DNA from: Heloderma charlesbogerti
Taxonomy: Eukaryota > Chordata > Lepidosauria > Squamata > Helodermatidae
Reading direction: 5' to 3'
Length of the DNA stretch: 64,000 bases
Assembly (NCBI GenBank): GCA_026122225.1
Contig: JANEZZ010001959.1
Span: 1,001,501-1,065,500, forward strand
The notes under the pieces are model-generated. The model did no database searches. It saw nothing but the letters and a program-made list of their open reading frames with translations, and had not been told where the DNA came from. Both the position numbers and the translations under genes were made by a program. Each line of letters starts with the position of its first letter. The first letter of the stretch is position 1. This document shows, piece after piece, positions 9,936 to 18,949 of this stretch.

Positions 9936-10907
9936 TAGGGGTGCACGAAAGCCACTTACCTGGTCTCGCAGCTTGCTTCGCGGTGGGGGGGAGGCGCTTC
10001 GCTGCTCCCCCTGAAGTTCAGGCCGGGGGGGGGAGGCTTCCCTCCTCACCCTGCCAAAATTCAGGCCGGGGGGGAGGCTTCCCGCCTCACCCGGCCGAAA
10101 TTCAAGCCGGGGAGGAGGCGCCTCGCTTCGCCCGGCCGCAAAATAAAAAGTTAAAAAAAAAAACCAAAAAACGCCCCCGTGATAGGCTACGTGACGATTA
10201 ACGTAGCCTATCACGGCTAGATTTGCAAAGTCAGCCGTGATAGGCTACGTTAATCGTCACGTAGCCTATCACGGGTGACTTAAAAAAAAAAAAAAGAGCG
10301 CGTACGCAAATGGCAGCCCCTATAGGGAGCCGCCATTCACGTTCCTTATTTGGTCGCTGTAGTCTACGTAAAGATTTACGTAGACTACGGCGGAAATAAG
10401 GGCAACGCAAATAGCATTGCCCTTATTTTCGCCGTAGTCTACGTAATCTTTACGTAGACTACAGCGACCAAATAAGGAACACGAATGGCGGCTCCCTATG
10501 GGGGCCGCCATTAGCCGTACGCGCTTTTTTTTTTTTTTTAAGTCACCCGTGATAGGCTACGTGATGATTTACGTAGCCTATCATGACTGACTTTGCAAAT
10601 CTAGCCGTGATAGGCTACGTTAATCGTCACGTAGCCTATCACGGGGGCGTTTTTTGTTTTTTACTTTTATTGGAATGGCAGCGGCGGCAGCCGGTCGAAA
10701 GACCGGCTGCCGCCTCTGCCCCTGTCGAAGACCTGCCGAACCGCCACCGGGACCCGCCGCTGGGAGGGACATTCGGGAAAGGTAAGTCCCATCCTGGGGG
10801 GGGGGGCGGGAGGGGCGGAGAACTTCTCCCCGAAACTACTTTGGGGGGCCGAATACGTTGGCACTCGGCCCCCTGAAGTTTCGGGGAGAAATTCTCCCCC
10901 ATCCCTA
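9936..10907. mobile_element. Palindromic non-autonomous hAT-like element, copy 3 (best preserved)
   Basis: 972 bp, TAGGGGTGCACG...CCCATCCCTA, with a perfect 8-bp target duplication CAGGCACC (9928-9935, 10908-10915) inside the L2. L end: four G-rich units of about 40-45 bp (AGGCCGGGGGGG, AATTCAGGCCGG, AATTCAAGCCGG) at about 9983-10140. Middle: palindrome-of-palindromes, 10140-10670. R end: GCCGGTCGAAAGACCGGC at 10689-10706, GGTAAGT at 10781-10787, then a terminal hairpin pairing TTGGGGGGCCGA with TCGGCCCCCTGAA. It has no ORF of its own that resembles a transposase. It would have to be moved by a hAT transposase supplied from elsewhere, which is inferred from the TSD length and termini. Confidence 0.93.
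10140..10670. repeat. Nested palindrome block of hAT-like copy 3
   Basis: Level 1: 15-bp perfect stems CGTGATAGGCTACGT/ACGTAGCCTATCACG with 8-nt loops (10178-10192/10201-10215 and 10236-10250/10259-10273). Level 2: the two loops, GACGATTA and TAATCGTC, are reverse complements, so the hairpin pair is itself a palindrome. Level 3: the whole block folds about a centre near 10405. Hairpin pair, A-tract, CGCGTACG and CCTTATTT...GTAGTCTACGTAAAG on the left are mirrored on the right, including a second hairpin pair at about 10548-10644 and a T-tract. As RNA this gives either a rod of about 250 bp or a branched tree with kissing-loop potential. Confidence 0.93.
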
Positions 10908-11079
10908 CAGGCACCACTCCCTCTCTCAAGGAGGAATTTACAACCTCCTGGACCCAGCCAGACATCCGCTCCTTGTTTGATTTAATAAGCCATGAAGGGC
11001 AAGGGTCAAGGACACAAGTGGTCGATCAGACTTGGCCAAGCACCTTGTCCGCATCCTCAGGCCTCAGTAACTGAAACTA

Positions 11080-11369
11080 ATCATGTGCCCATGCATTGGA
11101 GTTGTGGTCTCCAAGCACTCCTTCAAAGGGAATCCTTTGGTTGAGTCTGTTTTCTTCCTTCGTCCCTCCCCTTTCCCAGTCACATGGATGTCCATGGAAA
11201 TTTTTCAGGAGTGCTGGTGGTGATGGTGATGGAGAGCATATATTTACAATAATATATACAACAAAACATGTAATTAGAAATCTAAACACATAGAAGCAGA
11301 AGTTTGTATGGGGAAAACATGTTTTTCTTATGTTATTCAAGTTGTTTTGCTATTATCTGCTCTCTTCAA
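11080..11369. other. Short non-coding interval
   Basis: Nothing recognised between the two L2 copies. The frames here are short and have no similarity that I can name. Confidence 0.4.
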
Positions 11370-12035
11370 AATGTTTTATTTATTATTTATTTTATTTACA
11401 ATATTTACATACCACTTCGCATCAAAGATTTCAGAGTGGTGAACAAGCTAAAAGAATAAAACCCCATAATTAAAACAATGAAAACATTTTAGAAGAACAG
11501 ATTCTGAACTTAATAAACCATGGCTGGTCACCCAAAGAAGGCCTCTTGAAATAACAATGTCTTTAGGAGGTGTTGAAAGCAATGTTGATGCCTGCTTGAC
11601 CTCCAAAGGCAGAGAGTCCCACAGGAAGGGGGCCAGGGCCACCACAGGTCTTTTCCTGGTGGACTCCAACTGGGCCATAGGTCCATGTGGAACCACCAGG
11701 GGCAAGCCCCCTGATGACCTCAGTGACCGGGCAGGGTGGTAAAGAGGAAGGCGCTCTCTCAGATATCCTGGTCCCAAGTTGTTTAGGGCTTTGTACACTG
11801 GTACTAATACCTTAAAGCTGGCCTGATAGTGAGTAGGCAGCCAGTGCAGTTCCATCAGCAAAGGCGTTGCATGCTGAAAAGGGGCAGCTCCTGACAACAG
11901 CCGAGCTGCTGCATCCTGCACTAGCTCCAGGTTCTAGACCAGCCTCAAGGGCAGCCCCACATAGAGTGCATTGCAGTAATCCAGTCATGAGGTTACTAGT
12001 GCCTGTACCACTGTGGCCAAGCACAGCACTGTGGC
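11370..12035 (-). mobile_element. Older L2-clade LINE, 3' fragment
   Basis: The left edge is TTTATTTATTATTTATTTTA, followed by a 3' UTR like that of the other L2 copies. The antisense frame (11448-11921) reads MQDAAARLLSGAAP, LMELHWLPTHYQASFKVL and YKALNNLGPGYLRERL, the C-terminal RT region also seen at 7639 and 29345. The continuation to 12035 is in another frame. It is more diverged than the 7408 and 29212 copies and truncated on the 5' side. Confidence 0.85.
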
Positions 12036-12584
12036 AGTGTTGTTGATACTGAGAGAATATTTGGTTTCACATTTGTGGAACTGCTGAGAATACATAGTGA
12101 AATAGGGATAGTTATCTTCAAACAAGAAGCAGAATATAACTTATTTTTAAAAGACAAGCCAAGTCAACTGAAAATGTAAGACATAATGAAGAATTTGGAG
12201 AACTGAATAAGTTAAAACAATAGTGATTATATTAAAACTCACAACAAGTTCATAATGAATTATGGGTAACTCATATAAACCTAATTCATAAGATGGTGTG
12301 GCTAATTTCTATAAATAAAGAACAAATATTGAAACTCTAACACTCAGGGTTAAAGTGTTATTTGAGTAGTAATAACCTACAAAATGCTAATGTTCAAGAT
12401 CAAAGTGTACTTAAAGTTTTGTTGATCAGTTAATGGCTAATACATTTTGTGTTAAGGAATGTAAACATCATAAGCTTGATCTATATTCATGTTATGATGG
12501 TAGTAAAAGTTGAGTTAAGATGTGTCAAGTTTTAACTAAAAAAACAAATGCATAAACTTAGAACTACCTTTTTCTAAATAAAAT

Positions 12585-12682
12585 ACATAAGGATGTATGT
12601 TTAGACAGAAATAAGTCCTACAACTCCTAGCGTGGCTCGCTGGGGGATGCTGGAAATTGTAGGAATTATTTCTGTCTAAAAT
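12585..12682. mobile_element. Palindromic MITE, diverged copy
   Basis: GTTTAGACAGAAATAAGTCCTACAACTCC on one side pairs with the TGTAGGAATTATTTCTGTCTAAA side (written in shorter blocks: TTTAGACAGAAATA / ATTTCTGTCTAAA). It is the same hairpin family as 13697. The terminal GCAATCC parts are mostly missing here. Confidence 0.65.
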
Positions 12683-12704
12683 CTAAGGGCGCAATCCTAT
12701 GGAG

Positions 12705-12742
12705 ATAGTCATCAGCCTCTTAACTCGGAGGCTGATGACTAT
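12705..12742. repeat. Perfect 15-bp hairpin
   Basis: ATAGTCATCAGCCTC (12705-12719) and its exact reverse complement GAGGCTGATGACTAT (12728-12742) are separated by an 8-nt loop. It sits just after GGGCGCAATCCTATGGAG, a motif that recurs at 13138. It may be an internal stem of another short DNA element whose limits I cannot fix. Confidence 0.8.
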
Positions 12743-13014
12743 TCAAAGCAAGGCAGCCAGAGCACCGAGGTGATCCTCGCCTCCGTGCTCCAGCCGCCCT
12801 GCACTTTGGGCTAGATAGGTAATTTTGCCTGTCGAGCTGGGGAGCTTCGAAGTCGGAGGGTGGGAGGCTGTGCGGTGCATAGGAAGCTGTGTAATGTAGC
12901 TTCTGTGATCTTGTTCTCTCCCCGCCCTCGGTGCCGCCCCCTTTTCCCCATTTCCGCACTCTGTTTCTGAGCGCAGATACATAGCCAGTGCGAAGACAAC
13001 TGCGACAGCTATGA

Positions 13015-13140
13015 AGGGGAAGGGAGCACTATTTCTAGGCTCCAAGGTCAGAGCCCTGGTTCCAGCTTTGGAGCCCAGAAACCAAGAAATTCTATGTCCC
13101 CCAGATGCTGTCTAAGGGACATAGTTTTGCTCCCTTAGGG
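13015..13140. repeat. Unnamed repeat, copy related to 17100-17215
   Basis: GGGGAAGGGAGCACTATTTC, then AAACCAAGAAATTCTATG and GTCTAAGGGACATAG, parallel GGGAGGGGAGCATGATTTC, AAACCAGAAAATCTTATG and GTCTAGCAGCCATAG at 17110-17205. The two copies end in similar internal hairpins. The family is unidentified. Confidence 0.55.
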
Positions 13141-13246
13141 CACAATCCTATGGAGATAGTTGGTAGCTTCCAAAATGCAAGGCAGATGGAGGACAGAGGA
13201 GATCCTCTCCACTGCACCTTACCCATCCTACATTTGTGGCTAGACA

Positions 13247-13337
13247 CAGAGCGCAGGACAGGAAGGCCTGCCGTGCTATGGTCCATGGGGTCACGAAGAG
13301 TCGGACACGACTGAACGACTGAACAACAACAACAACA
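13247..13337 (+). mobile_element. Very short BovB 3' end
   Basis: About 90 bp: GAGCGCAGGACAGGAAGGCC, GGTCACGAAGAGTCGGACAC and an (AAC)n tail, matching the last part of the full-length BovB at 42500-42585. I could not find a convincing target duplication. Confidence 0.88.
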
Positions 13338-13528
13338 CATGTTTTTGCACATCTAGCTGTGGCTTCAGGGAGTGGGAGGGAAGGGGCCTAGAGACCGGTT
13401 AGGAAGCTGTTGAATACAGCTTCCACAGTCTCCTCCCCTCCCCACCCCTGGGAATGCGTTTTCGCCCTGTCTATGCCGTATTTATGAGTGCAGAGATGTC
13501 AGCAGCGTGGCAAGAACCATGCCAGCAT

Positions 13529-13696
13529 GCATTGATCATAAGAACAAGGGTTTATTGAGTGACATTCTCAGCAGGATGCACTGAGGAATGCAAAATATAA
13601 TTCGAAATGGGCAGTATTTCTATCCTGGCACAATTATATTGCTCTATTCAGAGGTTTCAGAGCTATTCATTCATTAGCTCAGCAGACTTATACTTA
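13529..13696 (+). repeat. Local duplication, copy B (first part)
   Basis: Colinear with 6468-6625, starting at GCATGCATTGATCATAAGAA. The copy continues through the MITE at 13697-13820, is interrupted by BovB, and resumes at 17063 with the flank GTCTTAAAAGCACTCAAG that is also found at 6721-6740. The BovB insertion is absent from copy A. Confidence 0.8.
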
Positions 13697-13820
13697 GGGC
13701 ACAATCTTATGCATGTTTAGACAGAAATAAGTCCTACAACTCCCAGCATACCCCAGTGTGGCTGACTGGAGAATGCTGGGAGTTGTAGTTGTAGGACTTT
13801 TTTCTGTGTAAACATGCATA

Positions 13821-16800
13821 AGTTGTTGCTGTTCAGTCGTTCAGTTGTGTCCGACTCTTCGTGACCCCATGGACCATAGCACGCCAGGCCTTCCTGTCCT
13901 GCACTTTCTCCCAGAGCGTGCTCAAGTTCATATTCATTGCATCGGTGATGCTATCTAGCCATCTCATCCTCTGCCGTCCCCTTCTCCTTTTGCCTTCAGT
14001 CTTTCCCAGCATCAGGGACTTTTCCAGAGAGTTTTCTCTTCGCATTAGGTGGCCAAAATATTTGAGCTCAGCTTAAGTATCTGTCCTTCCAATGAGCACT
14101 CAGGGTTGATTTCCTTTAGGATGGACTGATTTGACCTCCTTGCAGTCCAGGGCACTCGTAAGAGTCTTCTCCAGCACCACAGTTCGAAAGCATCAATTCT
14201 TTGGCACTCAGCCTTCCTTATAGTCCAGCTCTCACAGCCATACATTACTACTGGGAAAACCATAGCTTTGATTAGACGGACCTTTGTCGGTAAGGTGATG
14301 TCTCTGTTTCTTACTATGCTGTCTTGGTTTGCCATAGCTTTCCTCCCAAGGAGCAAGCGTCTTTTAATTTCATGGCTACAGTCACCGTCTGCGGTGATCT
14401 TGGAGCCCAAGAAAGTAAAATCTGTCACTGCTTCCATTTCTTCCCCTTCTATATGCCAGGACGTGATAGGGCCAGATGCCATGATCTTAGTTTTTTTAAT
14501 GTTGAGTTTCAAAACAGCTTTTGCACTCTCCTCTTTCACCTCAACAAGAGGCTCTTGAGATCCTCTTCACTTTCTGCCATTAGGGTGGTATCGTCTGCAT
14601 ATCGGAGGTTGTTGATAATTCTCCCAGCAATCTTAATTCCGACCTGTGATTCATCCAACCCGGCATTTCTCATGATGTACTCTGCATATAAGTTAAATAA
14701 GCAGGGTGACAATATGCAGCCTTGTCGTACTCCTTTCCCAATTTTGAACCACTAGGTTGTTCCATGTCTGGTTCTTACTGTTGCTTCTTGACCCTCGTAC
14801 AGGTTTCTCAGGAGACAGGTAAGGTGGTCTGGTACTCCCATCACTTTAGGAATTTGCCACAGTTTGTTGTGATCCACACAATCAAAGGCTTTAGCATAGT
14901 CAATGAAGCAGAAATAGATGTTTTTCTGGAATTCTCTTGCTTTCTCCATAATGCAGCGAATGTTGGCGATATGATCTCTAGTTCCTCTGCCTCTTCGAAA
15001 CCCAGCTTGTACTTCTGGTAGTTCTCGGTTCGCATACTGCTGAAGCCTAGCTTGTAGGATTTTGAGCATCACCTTGCTGGCATGTGAAATGAACGCAATT
15101 GTGTGGTAGTTTGAACACCCTTTGGCACTGCCCTTCTTTGGAACTGGAATGTAAACTGACCTTTTCCAGTCTTGCGGCCATTGTTGAGTGTTCCAAATTT
15201 GTTGGCATATTGAATGCAGCACTTTAACAGCATCATCTTTTAGGATTTTAAATAGCTCAGCTGGAAGACTGTCATCTCCACTAGCTTTGTTGTTACTAAC
15301 GCTTCCTAAGGCCCACTTGACTTCACTCTCGAGGATGTCTGGCTCAAGTTCAGTGACCGCACTATCATGGCTATCAGGGACATTCAGATCTTTCCTGTAT
15401 AGTTCTTCTGTGTATTCTTTCCACCTCTTCTTAATCTCATCTGCATCTGTTAGGTCCCTGCCTTCTTTGTCCTTTATCATGCCCGCCTATGCACAAAACA
15501 TTCCCTTGAGATCTCCAATTTTCTTGAAGAGATCTCTAGTCTTTCCCATTCTGTTGTTTTCCTCAATTTCTTTGCATTGTTCATTTAAGAAGGCCTTCTT
15601 GTCTCTCCTTGCTATTCTCTGGAACTCTGCATTCAGTTGGATATCTCTTCCCCTTTCTCCCTTGCTTTTCGCTTCTCTTCTTTCCTCAGCTACTTGTAAA
15701 GCCTCATCAGACAGCCACTTGGCTTTCTTGCATTTCTTTTTCTTTGGGATGGATTTTGTTGCTGCCTCCGGAACAATGTTACGGACCTCCGTCCATAGTT
15801 CCTCAGGCACTCTGTCTATCAGGTCTAATCCCTGAAATCTATTCCTCACCTCCGCTGTATATTCATAAGGGATATGATTTAGGTCATACCTGAATGGTTT
15901 CGTGGTTTTCCCTATGTTCTTCAATTTAAGCCGAAATTTTGCAACAAGAAGCTCATGATCTGAGCCACAGTCAGCTCCAAGTCTTGTTTTTACTGACTGT
16001 ATAAAGCTTCTCCATCTTTGGCTGCAAAGTACATAATCAATCTGATTTCAATATTGACCATCTGGTGATGTCCATGTGTAGAGTCACCTCTTGTGCTGTT
16101 GGAAAAGAGTGTTTGCTATGAACAGCGTGTTCTCTTGGCAAAACTCTCTTGGTAAAAAAAATTAGCCTTTGCCCTGCTTCATTTTGTACACCAAGGCCAT
16201 GCTTGCCTGTTATCCCGGTGATTTCTTGACTTCCTCCTTTAGCATTCCAATCCCCTATGATGAAGAGGACATCTTTTTTTGGTGTTAGTTCTAGAAGGTG
16301 TTGTAGGTCTTCATAGAACCGATCAACCTCAGCTTCTTTGCCATCAGTGGTTGGGGCATAGACTTGTATTACTGTGATGTTGAATGGTTTGCCTTGGATT
16401 CGTACTGAGATCATTCTATCATTTTTAAGATTGTACCCCAGTACTGCTTTTCCCACCCTTTGGTTGACTATGAGTGCTACTCCATTTCTTCTAAGGGATT
16501 CATGCCCACAATAGTAGATATGATGGTCACCTGAATTAAATTCGCCCATGCCTGTCCATTTTAGTTCACTGATTCCCAAGATGTCGATGTTCAATCTTGC
16601 CATCTCATGTTTGACCACCTCCAGCTTACCTTGATTCATTGATCTGACATTCCAGGTTCCTAAACAATATTGTTCTTTACAGCATCAGATTTTCTTTTCA
16701 CCACCAGACACATCCACAGCTGAGTGTCCTTTCGGCTTTGGCCCAGCTGCTTCAGTCTTTCTGGCGCTACTTGGAAATACCCTCTGCTCTTCCCCAGTAG

Positions 16801-17052
16801 TATATTGGACACCTTCCGACCTGAGAGGCTCATCTTCCGGCATCATATCTTTTAGCCTTGTGATATGTTCCATAGGGTTTTCTTGGCAAGAATACTGGAG
16901 TGGGTTGCCATTTCCTTCTCCAGTGGACCACATTTTGTCAGAACTCTCTGCCATGACCTGTCCGTCTTGGGTGGCCCTGCACGGCATAGCTTATGGCTTC
17001 ACTGAGTTACGCAAGCCCCTTCGCCACAACAAGGCAGTGATCCATGAAGGGG
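13821..17052 (-). mobile_element. Full-length BovB (RTE) LINE, copy 1
   Basis: About 3.2 kb, antisense. The 3' end is at 13821 (complement of the ACAACAACT tail and GTCGGACACAACTGAACG) and the 5' end at 17052 (complement of CCCCTTCATGGATCACTGCC). The flanking duplication AACATGCATA (13811-13820, 17053-17062) is exact over 10 bp. The element holds one degenerate polyprotein with apurinic endonuclease then reverse transcriptase. BovB is widespread in squamates and ruminants, and its abundance here supports a squamate source. It inserted into a MITE already present in a duplicated segment. Confidence 0.95.
13833..16639 (-). pseudogene. BovB ORF2 (endonuclease-reverse transcriptase), frameshifted copy 1
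   Basis: Endonuclease part (16037-16639): SELKWTGMGEFNSGDH, VIQVYAPTTDG and the metal/DNA-binding GDWNAK. Middle part (15487-15924) has IPKKKKCKKAKWLSDEA. RT part (14752-15480) has GSVSNNKASGDDSLPAEL, VQAGFRRGRGTRD and motif A FIDYAKAFDCVDH. Motif C lies at about 14590-14605 as YADDTT in another frame. The C-terminal part (13833-14539) has SWHIEGEEMEAVTDFTFLG, PVVMYGCESWTIRKAE and WRRLLRVPWTARRSNQS. There are at least four frame breaks, so it is not functional. Confidence 0.93.
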
Positions 17053-17059
17053 AACATGC

Positions 17060-17225
17060 ATAGGATTGTGGCCTTAGTCTTAAAAGCACTCAAGAGCTAC
17101 AAGGGGCAAGGGAGGGGAGCATGATTTCTGGGAACTGTGGTTAGACAACCTCTTTCCCAGAAACCAGAAAATCTTATGGCTGTCTAGACAATGTCTAGCA
17201 GCCATAGGATTGCTCTCCCTGTCTC
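17060..17225. repeat. Flank of duplication copy B plus unnamed repeat
   Basis: 17063-17100 continues the duplication (AGTCTTAAAAGCACTCAAG). 17100-17215 matches the unnamed repeat at 13015-13140 and contains the hairpin TGGCTGTCTAGACA/TGTCTAGCAGCCA. Confidence 0.55.
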
Positions 17226-17229
17226 TTTC

Positions 17230-17478
17230 TTATATGTCTGTTGTATGGGTAGAGGAAATGACTGTCAGACACAACAGGCAGAAACACAACTGTGCTTTAT
17301 TTATCACACACAGAACTACAGAACTTAGCAGAAGCTCCATCCACTGCTGCTACTCCCAACTCTGCAGACCTGCCAAGGTTCAAAACAATAACTAACCCAT
17401 AGTAACCCCGCCCCCCCAATCTCTTAGAGATGTTTAGCAACAATGAGATATGAACCTAATTTGTAGGACACCTTACAG
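17230..17478 (-). mobile_element. Possible solo LTR (weak candidate)
   Basis: On the minus strand the segment runs from TGTAAGGTGTCC to CCATACAACA. It contains a GC box (GGGGCGGGG) and ATAAATAAAGCACAGTTGTG, which looks like a polyadenylation signal followed by an R/U5-like region. I find no matching target duplication and no second LTR, so it may equally be chance or part of another repeat. Confidence 0.22.
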
Positions 17479-17849
17479 CTGATCAGCTTTAATGCAAGAG
17501 TTGGGTAAGCCTTGGGATTTAGATAAAAGCTTCTCGTTTTGAACTATTAAGATCTTGAAATCTTTTGCAATAAGAAATGTTTAAGGCCTACTGCCATTTT
17601 TCATCTTAGGCTATGCTATATTGTGATTTCAATACGTTATTGGAAGAAATGTATATTTATAATAAAAGTGAAAAATGGATTCAAAGGTTTTTCTCTTACT
17701 AATTCTTGTTAGTACAAAACCAGAATGGAACTTACCAAAAACAGTTATTCATGCATTCTTGGCTGAAGTGAATTAATCAACCATAGAAGATTAACTGGCA
17801 GCCTAAGGCTTCCTGAATATTGGAACTATAAACCGATAATACAAGTGAA

Positions 17850-17985
17850 GTTAAACAGTAGGTTAGACTGAGAGAGTGTGACTGGCTCAAGGTTACCCAG
17901 GGGGCTTCAAGACTGGGTGGAAATTTGAAGCTCAGTCTCCCCAATTCTAGGCCAACACTCCAACTACTACACCACATTGGCTCTC
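17850..17985 (-). mobile_element. MIR-like tRNA-headed SINE fragment
   Basis: Minus-strand head AGCCAATGTGGTGTAGTAGT, GGAGTGTTGGCCTAG and body GGTAACCTTGAGCCAGTCAC, in the same order as 1733-1958. The 3' LINE-like tail is absent, so it is a partial copy. Confidence 0.7.
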
Positions 17986-17989
17986 ATTT

Positions 17990-18945
17990 ATATGACTGTA
18001 GATGAAGATGTCTGCCTTGTCTCCTTTTTCTCCCAGTTTGTTCTACAGCTTGGTCATACAAGGAGCAGCTTTCAGTTTCCCAGTTTTACAAAAGTAATGT
18101 TTTGAGACATGCTTTGTCTGAACTCTTTCCAATGTATGTCATTGCTTCTTATCTCAGTGACTGCTAACATCTTGACTCACAGTACATTGTAATCGTACAT
18201 TGTATCAGAAGAGCAGTTTTGTGGACCATGATAAGTGATGTGAGAGTGCAGAAGAAAGCATGTTTTCTTTGAAAGCATTAGCACTTTTCCCAAGTTGCAA
18301 CACAAATACTGAACAAATCAGTTAATGTAAGCTCAATATACAAAAAAGTAGGCAATGAATTCTACTGTTCCACAGCATGAAATGGCATAGAATTCTTAGC
18401 TGCTGCTATTTATTGATTGTAGAGCAGTGCACAAATGGCCTCTTGAATTTCTCCATGCTATTTGTGGGCAGAGAAATTGTGAGAACCACTTCATCAAATA
18501 CTTTGAGGGATAGAAGACATTCTCCAATCGTTTCTTGGGGTGGGGCTCAATATTAAAAGTGGCAGCAGCACAGATTCTTTCTTTTCCCCCAAAGGTTCCT
18601 TTTATTTTTTTATTTTAATATTGTTGTTGCTGCTGGTAGTGGCAATGCCCAGTCCTAGCACCATTCCAGGGCATGGGGGGCTGGGGGGGGAATGGCTGCT
18701 GCCACCAAATTTTGAAAAGTGATCTTTTTTTTCAAGGGGGTGAGAGAAAGATAAATCTCAAACCTTTGCCAGAAAAAAGTCTTCTGAAATGTTTCAGCTC
18801 AGCTCTAACTTATTTATTCACTTATTTATTTATTGAAACTTTTTTTTTTTTGCAACATCATTCATTCTGTTTAGAATTTCAAGGCAGTGTACTGTCAATT
18901 GTCACAACATAAATAGAGATAAAATCCTTACCAATTAAAAATACA
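17990..18945. other. Non-coding interval with T-rich tracts
   Basis: Contains TTTATTTTTTTATTTTAATA near 18600, a G-run near 18675-18690 and a TTTATTTA-rich LINE-tail-like piece at 18810-18850. No gene or complete repeat recognised. Confidence 0.4.
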
Positions 18946-18949
18946 CAAG

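Larger units (their letters stand above)
7408..11079 (-). mobile_element. L2-clade LINE, 5'-truncated, split by two hAT-like insertions
   Basis: The 3' end lies at the left: (TTTA)n at 7408-7440, then GCCGAAGCTCTCTGGGCGG. The coding part runs leftward on the minus strand in three blocks: 10908-11079, 9614-9935 and 7408-8726. The intervening 8727-9613 and 9936-10907 are hAT-like elements with perfect 8-bp target duplications. Together the blocks encode the reverse transcriptase from the finger region to the C-terminus. The endonuclease and 5' part are missing (truncated near 11079). The clade is assigned from the RT motifs and the tandem tail, both typical of L2. Confidence 0.88.
13697..17073. 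mobile_element. Palindromic MITE, full copy split by BovB
   Basis: The MITE parts are 13697-13820 and 17063-17073. The ends GGGCACAATCTTATGCATG and (after the BovB) GGATTGTGGCC are inverted, with long inner arms AAGTCCTACAACTCCCAGCA and TGCTGGGAGTTGTAG. The flanks are TTA on both sides (13694-13696, 17074-17076). A 3-bp TTA duplication is compatible with a PIF/Harbinger-type MITE, but that class assignment is tentative. Confidence 0.72.

Noticed and set aside
15188..15835. 215-codon plus-strand frame
   Set aside because: Antisense shadow of BovB copy 1. The same Ser/Leu-rich wording appears at 26895-27467 opposite BovB copy 2.
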